Source: Dioscorea cayenensis subsp. rotundata
Lineage: Eukaryota; Streptophyta; Magnoliopsida; Dioscoreales; Dioscoreaceae
DNA length: 64,000 nucleotides
Direction of reading: 5' to 3'
NCBI RefSeq assembly: GCF_009730915.1
Contig: NW_024086614.1
Span: 1-64,000, forward strand
Part shown: one piece after another, positions 53,991 through 64,000 of the stretch
Position numbering within the stretch: the stretch's first letter is position 1
Layout: each line of letters begins with the position of its first letter
Notes under the pieces: generated by a model
What the model saw: only the letters and a program-made list of their open reading frames with translations
Database searches by the model: none
What the model was told of the DNA's origin: nothing
Program-made: the position numbers and the translations under genes

Positions 53991-54873
53991 GATGTTCTAA
54001 AATTATTGTTGAATGACTCATTAATTACTCTAATAATTATTACACAAAATTTTATAATTTATAAAAACACTTTATATATCCAATTTCATGTAGACTAAAA
54101 AATAGCCTAATTACCAAACATTAAATTTTTAGAAAAATTTAGGTAAAGATTTATATATGTAGTTATGCGTTGTTCTCAATTATTGTCTCCATAAATAGTG
54201 GTAGTTATGTTTAATAGGCCCCAGTTATTTCTTCGCCATAAATTGTGGTATTTAATATTTATTTGAATAATTAGTATTTACTAGTTCTTATTGCTTGGCA
54301 TATATGGTACGTAGTTGTCCATAGTTCCCAATAAATATTATTCCGTCCTTTACATGTTTCCATAAATAATGAGGCTGACATTATACAATGACAGATGAAA
54401 TCCAAGGGAAAACAAGGATGGATGCCTGTGTTACTTTTAATTATTTATGAAATAAATACTGACAAAATATTATGAACAATACAAACTGCAAACCAACAAC
54501 AACAAAGATCTTGAGTCAAGTAATCTATTCTTTAGTAAACTTGGTCAAGAGCCAGTCACTAGCATTAATTAGGGCTTGTATCACTTTAAAATGGTTTGAC
54601 AATTAGGTTAATAGATGTGAGCCAGCAAACATCTGGTTAGAATCCTTTAGGAAGTCCCAACAACCTCTGGACACCATTAAAAAACTAGCTTGTGCACACT
54701 CCATTAATGGCAGATCCTTCTGTTGTTGTGATCTTTCTAAAGACTGGTGGACAGTTGGTGGGTAGTGATAATTTGAAATGGTGAAGCCTCATGACTAACA
54801 ACGAGCAGAGGTTTATAACTTTATACTGCCACATGATGCAGGCCATGCCCACCTGAAATTAACTATTTCCACT

Positions 54874-54980
54874 AAGCTGAAAGGCCTTGCAGTTCATGCA
54901 GACCCAGTTTTGTTGGGCCTGAGCCCACTTTAGTCATGGATCACTGGCCCATCACAGGTTTGGTGCAAGTTTTAGACTGG
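54874..54980 (+). repeat. Dispersed repeat, copy 2 (matches 18955-19065)
   Basis: AAGCTGAAAGGCCTTGCAGT through CACAGGTTTGGTGCAAG matches the first copy at about three quarters identity. It lies directly before the right copy of the local duplication. Confidence 0.6.
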
Positions 54981-55019
54981 AAGAGATTAAATTTTTATAA
55001 AGAAAAAAAAAATTAAGTC

Positions 55020-56135
55020 TCAGTTATGGTTAACAGAGCAATAGGTGTTGCGCAATAAAAGAATATATTTAAATAGTTTGTCAAAATTAATTAGTTATTA
55101 AGCCATATTATTGATGTATTTAATTATTAACATGTTCATTAATATTTGAAATTCTCCATTTATTTATTAAACACATGGTATACAGATTAAATAGGCTTAA
55201 ATTTCATATATAAACATGATGTCAAATTTGGTAGGGACATGCTAGTTTTTCACAATAATGCAAGTCTTATTTCTCATTTAACAATAACTAAGAAAATTCA
55301 CCAAATAAATATCACAACAACAACAACAAGATACAGTTGTCCCCAGAACATAACATTAATTCTGGTGTTTGGCTTGAAAATATTGGAGCTGCTAAAGCCA
55401 AATGGGTGGCCTCTATTATTATAACTTTATTTTCAAAGGACAACACTTAGATCCTCCTCATTTGATTGCTACCTCCTCATTTTCATAAGAACAAAGGGAG
55501 ATTTTCTTTCATAATATTTTTAACAGTTATCACTCTCAGAGCTACCTCTTCACTGATGAATCTTGGATTCCTCACAATCAATCAGGGGTGCTGTGCAGGC
55601 GGCTTCTTTATTCTTAATTAATGTTTATAAATATATATATATATAAATATATATTTGATTACAGGATGTTCTAAAATTACTGTTGAATCTACACTTGAAG
55701 TTGAGCTAACTGCTATGGATTTAGGCCTCAAGACTTCTGCCAAATGGAAGATAAACATTGCTATAATCTTTATAGACTACATTTGAGCTAAGCACATGCT
55801 AGAGCAAAACTCTACTGAAAAATATCTGGAGGATAAAACATAGAGTTGCTTACCTGAAACGGGTATATAATCTAAACATTATTAATATAGAAGTTATCCC
55901 CAATGACTCCATGAGTGGAACGCCTTAGCTAACAAACTTGCTGCACATGCAAAATCTTGTCAAAGTACTGCATCTCTGTTTCACCAAGGAAGAGACTTTC
56001 CCAGGTGATTGATGAAACGTCATGTTATTGAATTTTATAACCTCTTTGTCATAAGCTTTTGTTCTCCTTGTCTCTCTTGTCTCTCGTCAGGTTGTATAGT
56101 GTCCAAGTTTTCTTTTAATAAAATGGCTGCTTATT
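55020..56135 (+). mobile_element. LINE remnant with RNase H domain (right copy of the local duplication)
   Basis: Broken frames at about 55540-56020 read LFTDESW (RNase H first strand), then KITVESTLEVELTAMDLGL (the ExE/AEL helix region), then EWNALANKLAAHAKSC and FHQGRDFPR. These are in the order and style of the RNase H domain at the C-terminus of some plant LINE proteins. A 3' UTR ending AATAAAATGGCTGCTTATT follows at about 56117-56135. Stops and frameshifts throughout mean it is dead. The part 55020-55410 duplicates 53308-53840. Confidence 0.65.
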
Positions 56136-56244
56136 AGCTCTCTTGCTTCAAGAACAAGACGCAGTCTGCATTACAATAACTGAGAACATTCACTAAAACA
56201 TAACAAGAAGAAGCAGTCTATGTGCCACACCATGGAATTGCTCA

Positions 56245-59200
56245 TCAGGCACAGCCTAAGTCCTCATAAAAAATCTTCTTAAACTGCAGCATGTTCTCCG
56301 GCTCCATCCCCACCGCCAGCAGCAGCCCACCCTTGTCTCCCGGGTTGTTCATGATGTAGACCAATCCTGCAAACTGCAGGCAGGCTCTTCCCATGAACAC
56401 TGGCTTCCCCCACCCAAAATCAGCGTCATATATCGGCAGTCCCTGCCAACTGATAATCCAAAGATCAGTCTCTGGCATCACCCATGCACCTTTTGCCAAC
56501 CCCCTAACATCTTCTTGCAACTCCAAGAAGTCAATCAGTGATCGAATGTGCTCATCATTTAATCTATCAGTTGACTTGCTGATAATCTCTGCACTGAAAT
56601 CAAGCTCATTGCCTATAATTTCACCAGCATTGGCTACAGCAGATGCCCGGAATATGGCATTGCCAAGATAGCCTTGTGGGAGTTGTGGCTTGATCCGCGT
56701 CCGAGCATCAGCTGTGATGTACAAATGGGTTGCTTCATTGTTGATGAGCTTGCGAGCCTTGCACGCAGATCGCCAGAGATGAGATACCACAGCTTTGAAT
56801 GAGGAGAGTGGCTTTTTCCCAGAAGCTACTGAGTGCTTGATAGATTCAACTTGTGTTTTTGGTGAGCTTGAGAATGGCAGAGTCAAATGCGCACTTTGCA
56901 GCAGAGTGTTCGGAGAGGGGCTTGGGAGCATATTCGATGTGTTCAGAGGTGATGCTGGGAGGTTCGCGGGCACGGAGCAGTGTGCGCTCGATGTAGGGCG
57001 ATACAGAGAGTTTGTTGGTGCCCCGGGCAATTTCAGACCAAGAATTCATGAAATGGAGAGCACCAAGGCCATCGGCAGCTGTGTGATGCACTGCTGCACC
57101 AAGGCATACTCCACCGCACTTGAAGAAGGTCAACTGTCACGTTGCATTCATTTACAAAGCTTAATTAGCAAAAATGATTCAATGGTTAGAATTTGAAGAA
57201 TGATTGAAATCTGTTTTTTTTATCTGAACTTCGAACATTACTTGAAGCAACAAAGTAGATATCAGGAAAAGTTTCAGTACTGTCTCTGTTCTGGCTCAGG
57301 AGCGGAGAGTGGCGCCAATGGAGGGAAGAAAGGTTTTAAAAGGGAGTCACGTGCCAGGGAGGATGTTATCTGAGTCAGCTAAGTCATTAGTTGACAGCAA
57401 TGTAACCAACTCAGCAGAGAATCAGGCAGAGAATGAAGGGATTGGGCGAAGGAGCCAAAGGAAGAGAAGACCCAATACGCGCCTGACCGGGTTCGTTACT
57501 AGCTCCAGCGTGGCCAATGTATGACGAGGTGATGGCACAACTTTAGATAAAACGGTTACGCCTACGTGGAGGAGAGGATATAAAAAGACAGGAAATAGAG
57601 AAGAAGGTCCTGAGGCCTGGTTCTGGCTTTTCCGGCGACCCAGTCAGGAGGGAAGCACTTCCCACTTATCTTACTTTTTCCAGCTTAATTCTAGTGGATC
57701 TACAGCTCTGTGAGCTTATTTCCTTCATGTGATGCTTTTATGAAGTTTTCTTTAATTTTGAGTAGATTGTTGATGATTTCTTTATATCTGTTAATTGAGT
57801 GAACTGCTATCTAGATACTCAGTTAATCAGAGCAATTGTGGCAGCAGTTTGTTGATTTGTGATTGAATTTACTGTCTCATTGATAAACTGTGTTAGATTC
57901 AGTGAAATTCACTACAGTCTCCTGTGACCTCTGTATTAAATAAAGCTCATGAGTCGTTAAAGAAACAGTTACAACAAGTCATTGGTTGAAAAAGACAGTA
58001 GCATAGACCAGCTAAAGCATAAACAAGTTCCACAGAATCACAAATTGCTTGTGAATTCAGTGGTGCAAAGAGCACTAATTTTACTTGAAAAATAAGGTAT
58101 ATATCATCACATGATTTGTTTTATTATCAGATGCAGTATGGAATTTGGCAATGAGAAACACCTGGAACAAACCAGCTATATAGCACAAACAAGTTCAAAT
58201 GATGGAAAGATGACTACTGTAATTACTTCAAGAAATGACTTGTTTTGCCATCAGGTGCAGCAGGTAATTAAGTGGCGCGGTAAAAATTCAATGAACCAGC
58301 CAACATAAAAAATTAACAGTATATGAATTTTTTTATCCATTTACCCTTTGAAAATCGGATCTCCTATATATCTAAACCAACAGTGTAGTGGAAATCATAA
58401 AAGTGATGATGGGCCACCCTTCATGCCACTCCACCTACCAATGCCACTACCACAACTAGAGATGGCAATCAGTACTCTAACTAACAAGTTTACCCATATC
58501 TATACCCTCTTTGACCTGTTACAGGTTCGGTAAATGTATAGATACGGGTATTAACCGTTGAAAAGGGTATGGGTTTTCATACCCTTACCTGTTGAAGAGG
58601 GTACATGTTTTATCCTTACCCTCACATATATATTATTAAATTAAACAATTATCCACAATTTACCCAAAATCCATTTTAAATAGTACTTTTGGTTTTCTCT
58701 TAAGAGGATCCATAGGGACGTTTCTAAATTTGAGAACTAGGGATGTCCACAATAGCCTACGACTATCAGTGTTATGCAATAATCGTAAACAGTAAGAACA
58801 ATTAGACAGTATTTATATAAACAAATAATCGTGCCAAATCAACTTTGTCCACACGCAATTGTGATTTATCTATTTTAATATAAAAAATAAAAAAATTTCA
58901 AGCGGGTAACAAAACCTATCATTATAAAAAAAATTCAAATATTATTAAATATGATTTTATTATATGTTTTTATAAGCTAGATATAAATAAAATAAATTCT
59001 GGAAAGAGAAACAGAGGGAGACCTGAAGCATGACCAAGATGCAAGGTGGAGTCCCTGACGGCGCCGAGGGCACCAGCAGCCGCCGCATCTCGTCGGAAGG
59101 CTCGAACTCACCGAACTCATCAACCGCCGACTCCGATCGCGCAACCACGAACAGCACACCCTCACCGGTGCACTGAATCTGAACTCTACCGCTGGCATCC

Positions 59201-59439
59201 AACTCAAGCCTTCCAGCCAGAGGATAGAAATGGACCAAAGCCTTGCTCAGCGCCACCTTCATCGCCTCCGGTGAGAAGAAATCGCCGTTCTGACTCTCAT
59301 CCTGCCTGTAGAAGTAAATCGTCGGTACGTGCGCGCGCGCCACCAGAAGATCTAGATTGGAAAGCCAGAGAGAGTGCTTGGGCGTTTCCTCGCTCGGACC
59401 CACCAAGCCGGACTCCACTACTTGGATCTCCACCGCCAT
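56245..59439 (-). CDS. HCT-like BAHD acyltransferase with one-base frameshift in exon 2
   Basis: Two minus-strand exons, 59439-59023 and 57133-56245, with GT-AG borders and the same intron position as the HCT gene at 23262-26139. The start MAVEIQVVESGLVGPSEET fits the family. Exon 2 begins LTFFKCGGVCLGAAVHHTAADG, so HTAAD keeps the HxxxD catalytic pair, and DFGWG is intact near the end. Exon 2 has 889 bases, one too many: a run of five T on plus (56856-56860) shifts the frame and gives an early stop after KLTKNTS. With four T the protein would continue KLTKTQVESIK and reach 434 residues, normal for BAHD. Either the gene is freshly inactivated or this is a homopolymer sequencing error. The N-terminal half diverges from true HCT (LDLLVARAHVPTIYFYRQ), so the acceptor may differ from shikimate. 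Confidence 0.85.
57134..59022 (-). other. Intron of the HCT-like gene
   Basis: A 1.9-kb intron. A GC-richer block at about 57290-57720 contains GGATATAAAAAGACAGG (TATA-like) followed by a C/T-rich stretch, and a plus-strand frame reading RRSQRKRRPNTRLTGFV. That could be a fragment of an LTR retrotransposon, but I see no LTR ends. A decayed GATGGCAA-type repeat lies at about 58455-58640. Confidence 0.55.
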
Positions 59440-59502
59440 TGTCGAGTTTTTGGAGCTGGTGATTGGGTTGCGCGGAAGGTGTTTGATAAAATGATCATGT
59501 AG

Positions 59503-61505
59503 GGGCTGTTTCGTTGTAAATGAGTAGATCTAAGTTGCTATAAAGTGACTTTACATGTAAAAAATATGTTTAGTTTGGTGCCCTAGATATCTCAGGACAA
59601 GAATAGGATATTTAGGACTATAGCCCTATTCGAGTGTTTGGTTTCCTGGATAACGCTGGATGGGGATGACCCCCATCTCTGAAAGTGGGATGAGTGGCAT
59701 CCCTCTAAATTGGTGGGACGCCACGCATCCCACCATCTCATCCCTTTCTTTTTATTTTCCCTTATCTATCTCCATCTCTCTTAATATTTTAAGCTAATTA
59801 AATTCAACTGATAAATAATAAACATATGTGTTATTCGTTAATAATCCATTAAAATAATTTAAATTAACTAAATAAAATATATATCCATTAATTATTTGTT
59901 TTTTAAAAAAATCAAATACTTCCTAAAATATTTAAATTTAAATTAATTAAAAAATCATCCATTAATTAAATTAAATTAACAATTTCAAAATATTTTTTAA
60001 TGATAATTTGAAAATACATTCTTAGTTTTAACCTTCTGTTTATTCATAATAGTTTGCGATTATGTTATTCATTAATAATCCATTAAAAACATTCCGTTGT
60101 TTAAATCAAATACTTAAAAATATTTCATACTTATATGTTCATTATTTTGGTAAATTAAATCTGTTTTGAATTATTCTTAATTTCTGGGTTTATTTTGATA
60201 TTTATTTAATTATGTTACATTTTGTATGTTTTTAAAAATTATTGAAACTTTTGTGATCACGATATTTTTAGTGATTGATTACTGGGCTCCCAAACTCATT
60301 AAGTTGTTCTTTTTCCCTTTATTAGGACTAGGATTGGGTGGTGAACAGAAACTCTCTTTGTTGTGGGTGAAGATCTTCTAGTCTTTTATTTAATTGTCAT
60401 GTGAGACACTTGTTATTTGTTTTCATGGTATTTCAAATGTTGTGACGCTCCTTTGCTTTTGAAAGCTAGTGTCTCTGTTAAATGTTATTTTTCTAGTGTG
60501 AGACAAGTTTTGAGGTCTTGCGTGTTTACTTTGTTACAGCCTTCTAGGTATGCGGCCGTTTGTCAATACTTCGGGTTCAGGGCATGACAACTTCTCTGTT
60601 GACCAAACTCTGGTGAGGCTCCGTCAACCACAACTCCAGTGAGCAACTACACCAATATCAACACCATCATCTTCTTCGTCTGAGATGACGACAATCAACG
60701 ATGAATTGTCGGTGGAGAGGGCGATCAATAGGCAAAGACTGTGTGAGCGATGGCGGTGAGCTTCTTCCACTCCATGATGTTCAACGTGATCATGATGAAG
60801 CTCAATCTAACCACAAGAATCATCTCCTCCATCAACGTCTTCACCAACCTCCTCGGCTTCTTTTTCCTCAAGTTCTAGACCAAAATCCTTCACAAATCGT
60901 GTTAAGCAGCTCTCAACCCATCAAAAGAACACCATCATCCAAATCTTCACAAATCACCTTCAATCTTTCCTAGCCTCTATCCTTCCGATGGCCATGGATT
61001 TCCCCTTTTATTTATTTATGTATTTTTTTTAGTGATGTTAATTTTTCAATTAGTCAAATAAATATATATATATAGTATATCTATATATATTAGGCTGATG
61101 TACTACAGTTTAGTGTGTATTATTTTTCTCTTATTAAATTTTAATTTAAAAATGTTGGATTAATTAATTTTAAAATTAGTATTAATCATAATTCATAAAT
61201 AATGAGATTTAAAATAATTAATGGTTTTTGGGGATAAAATTGAAGCATATTATATAATTAAAATTTTTTATAAATAATATTAAATAACTAATGTTAAGAA
61301 TATGTGATAGGATAACCTTACCATTACACTTACATGGTAATTATACACCACAACTTACATCAAACCAAATAAAAAAAAAGTAAATACAATATTTTAATTT
61401 ACAGTAAACCAAACAGCTATGATGTAAGTTAAAATACAGTATTTTCACTTACACTATAATTTCACTTATATGTAAATTCAATTACATACAGCCAAACAGT
61501 CTCGT
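59503..61505. mobile_element. Possible PIF/Harbinger-like element, about 2 kb
   Basis: The left end GGGGCTGTTTCGTTGTA and the reverse complement of the right end GAGACTGTTTGGCTGTA are related (16 of 24 bases), and both are flanked by GTA, a possible 3-bp target duplication. Inside is AT-rich DNA with a G/C-richer part at about 60590-60990. There ATG at 60750 opens a 42-codon frame (MAVSFFHSMMFNVIMMKLNL and on) that looks like a membrane-anchored N-terminus. It has no visible transposase. The family is inferred from end style. Confidence 0.42.
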
Positions 61506-62339
61506 AGCATGTGTTTGTCTAGCGTACGGGGATGCACGCACAAACAACATCGCAAATTTAATTTGTGTTGTTGTCTTTCAGAAAAATATTTAATAAATTT
61601 ATCTCCATTTTATTTTAAGAAAAAAATGATGAACCTTGTAATATTTGAATGAGGCCTAAAGAAACTAAAAAAAAAACTATGTATTATACACACCTTTTTA
61701 TTTTAGTTTAATAAATTTGTTATGTCAATTTTATTTAAAAAAAAATGTCACAATTTTTTTTTATATTTTGATTAAAAACACATTAGGCACATTTTTTTCT
61801 GTTTTTCATATTTGCACTTTTTGTGAATGGATGCAAACAAGGTAGAGTTTCCTACATGCAACTGTTGATTTTGGTGTGATTAGCTAGTTGGGCTTAGCTA
61901 TTTACCACTTGTTTGGTTTAGAGGGGTAGGGGGGAGAGGGAGTGAGGAGGGGAGTTGAATGGACGGTTTGAAAAAAAATTATATTTGATTCAATAGAGGA
62001 GTGTGGAGGGGTAATCTATTTTTTTTGTTTGGTTGGAAAGAAGAGTGATGAGAGATGTAATGTGTATTTTACCAATTTGCTCTTTTATATAAAATTGATC
62101 ATAATAATTTTTTATACATGTCTAAGATTATTTTGTACAAACTTTGTTAATATTAATATTAATATTACTAATAATATTATTTTAAAACTAATACTATAAT
62201 TATTCAATTTTTTATATTTGTTTATCTTTTATGTTATTATTATTATCAAAAAATATTATTATTAATTTTTAATTGACACATTAAAAAATTAAGAAAAAAA
62301 TAATATAAAAGATGAAATTAGATTTTAAATAAAGTCCCG
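61506..62339. other. AT-rich intergenic DNA
   Basis: Nothing recognisable beyond a GTTTGGTT-containing G-rich stretch at about 61908-62045 (CTTGTTTGGTTTAGAGGGGTA), which resembles a MITE end without a clear partner. Confidence 0.5.
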
Positions 62340-62880
62340 ATGAATTGTTTTGAGAAAATGTATCATCCCCGATATATTGATGAACTTTTCATTAAGACTA
62401 TGTGTGGGAGTGAGGGTTTGAGAGTTATCAAACTTATCGTCTGCTTGTTAAAATGTGTGCAGAGATTGACAATCAATTTCCAAAAGAATTGCATGTTCTC
62501 CTCCCGAATAGGTCAACTCCCAAAAGCATATTTTGCTTACACACTACACTGAGTGCGTTAGGAGTTCTTCAAATATTTTTTATAGTTGTCCCCATCTCAG
62601 GTAGATGACTTGGCTTCTTGAAAACTTGCTTTCCAACATCTAATCATGTTTGACTTCTTGGAAATATAAGGGCATTTCTCTTAGAGGTAGATTCACTTGG
62701 GTGTCTTCTCTGTCTCAACTTCTTCAAATATTTTGTATAGTTGTCCCCATCTCAGGTAGATGACTTGGCTTCTTAAAAACTTGCTTTCCAACATCTAATC
62801 ATGTTTGACTTCTTGGAAATAAGGGCATTTCTCTTAGAGGTAGATTAACTTGGGTGTCTTCTCTATCTCAACTAACTAGA
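62340..62880 (+). mobile_element. LINE reverse transcriptase fragment with an internal tandem duplication
   Basis: The frame from 62340 reads HPRYIDELFIKTMCGSEGLR then VIKLIV, matching the region after the active site in LINE A (HYADDLLILTTGGLEDLRIV), followed by TINFQKNCMFSS (LINE A: VNFSKTCLYPSS). Downstream, broken frames read VVPISGR and SLRGRFTW (LINE A: GVPISGRR and SLGGRLTL). The YADD motif itself is degraded to YIDE. Part of it is duplicated: 62565-62719 and 62720-62873. Confidence 0.7.
62565..62873. repeat. 155-bp tandem duplication
   Basis: Two adjacent copies start TTCTTCAAATATTTT at 62565 and at 62720. They differ at a handful of positions (for example a 2-base deletion in the second copy near GGAAATAAGGG). 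Both contain the LINE-derived VVPISGR and SLRGRFTW segments. Confidence 0.9.
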
Positions 62881-62943
62881 TATCTATATTCAAGTTGCCC
62901 CAATTGGTCATCAAAGAGATCAATCATATTTGAAGAAATTTCT

Positions 62944-63449
62944 CACTATAACAAATTTGTCAATTATTGACATATGTGATAATGTCATAAAATAATATAT
63001 TTTTGTCACTAAAAATTTTTTTTGACGCTTTATTGCCGTCATCACATTTTGTCGCCTTTGCTCCGTCGCTAAAAGGTTAATGTGACGATTACATGTTCAT
63101 CACATAATGATACCTTTTATGTTACAAAATTATCATATTTTACCTATTTTATAATCATTAATGACATGCATTTTTATCACTAAATGTTGTGCCAAACTGT
63201 CATAAAATGTTATGAATTGTCACTAAATATAAGGTAAAGTTTTATCATTTGTGACATTCTATTGATTTTCAAATAATAAATAATAAAAATATTTGTCACC
63301 ATTTCAAATAGAATAGTGTCATAAAAAGTGGTTAACGTCACTATATATTGTTAAGAAAATATAATATTTAGTGACAAAAGTCTATTTTTGTGATGATGAA
63401 AATGCGTCACTAATAAAAAATATGCCATAAATTATTTTTTTTTGTAATG
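62944..63449. mobile_element. CACTA-like non-autonomous element (about 0.5 kb)
   Basis: It starts CACTATAACAAAT and ends TTTTTTTGTAATG, the reverse complement of CATTACAAAAAAA, one base off a CACTA end. Inside, GTCACTAAA, GTCATAAAAT and TTAGTGACAAAA-type motifs occur about ten times in both orientations, like CACTA subterminal repeats. The flanking trinucleotides TCT and TCA agree at two of three bases. No coding capacity. Confidence 0.55.
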
Positions 63450-64000
63450 TCACAATTAATTAAATATTGTATAGTTTGTAATATTTTTATAATGTCACAA
63501 TCAATCATGTTTTTATGATGTATTTGTAATTTGTGATATATTTTAGTGAATACTTTTTAACAAATTATATAAATAATCAAATAATTAATTTTTGATAATA
63601 TATCATAAATAAAATAAAATTAATATTATTATTGCAAAAAGAAAAATAACACAATTATCATAATTTATAGTTAACCTTATTTATTAACAAATTTTATTTT
63701 CGTAAAATTTCAATAACATTAAAAAATTAATCTTAAGTAAATCATATCAAAATAGATAACTATTCTTCATGCAACTCTTGTGGCGTTCGTGTTTATGGTG
63801 TTTTGTTGATGTAGAGCTTGCCTCATTAAAACCTGAAATAAATATTTTTAAAATAATAAATATTAATTTATAAGAAGAGTAAATTAACAAAAGTAAAGTT
63901 CAAAATATAATTATATATACATATACATATATACTAATACGCATCCAAAATATTAATAATAAGCACAATAGATAGTCATAACAAAAATTAATTGATTAAT
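63450..64000. other. AT-rich DNA to the window end
   Basis: No gene or defined repeat is seen, apart from more GTCACAAT-type motifs just after the CACTA-like element, which may mean the element extends further than I drew it. Confidence 0.5.

Noticed and set aside
57290..57720. LTR-retrotransposon fragment in the HCT-like intron
   Set aside because: TATA-like and basic RRSQRKRRPN features are suggestive, but no LTR ends, primer-binding site or domain could be identified.

Overview
The window is nuclear DNA of a flowering plant. Genes have spliced GT-AG introns, plant-specific families (BAHD acyltransferase, PGR3-type PPR protein, chloroplast DnaJ, type II serine carboxypeptidase), very AT-rich intergenic DNA with many TA/TAA microsatellites, and plant LINE, Mutator-like, CACTA-like and MITE-like repeats. 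Protein style suggests a non-grass monocot (a yam-like lineage is a guess from memory); the sequence alone does not fix the species.

Left third (1-26 kb), gene-bearing: a nine-exon serine carboxypeptidase-like gene (+, 1552-5044) converges on an intronless 1111-residue PPR gene of the PGR3 type (-, 7089-10424). A small four-exon coiled-coil protein gene (+, 13171-14737) converges on a three-exon chloroplast DnaJ8-type gene (-, 15394-16141). About 7 kb of AT-rich DNA with LINE and SINE-like debris follows, then a two-exon hydroxycinnamoyl transferase (HCT) gene (-, 23262-26139).

Middle (27.4-56.1 kb), transposon-dominated: a 9.4-kb decayed Mutator-like element (27442-36840) is bounded by imperfect terminal inverted repeats inside TAA repeats. 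It carries a ULP1-type cysteine protease gene (+) facing a MuDR-type transposase gene (-), plus a second, internally deleted copy of part of the transposase gene. Its AT-rich, intron-like blocks contain GTTTAA/GCTTAA cores spaced every 20-22 bp; I consider this the most unusual signal in the window. Two LINEs of one family follow (about 37.74-41.55 and 45.2-49.83 kb). Next come a long-TIR MITE, a SINE, further MITE-like DNA, and a local duplication that includes a LINE with an RNase H domain (53.3-56.1 kb).

Right end (56.2-64 kb): a second, HCT-like BAHD gene (-, 56245-59439) intact except for a one-base frameshift in a homopolymer. It is followed by a possible 2-kb PIF/Harbinger-like element, a LINE reverse transcriptase fragment with a 155-bp tandem duplication, and a CACTA-like non-autonomous element. 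The two BAHD genes share orientation and intron position, so they are probably old tandem duplicates now separated by about 30 kb, mostly transposons.
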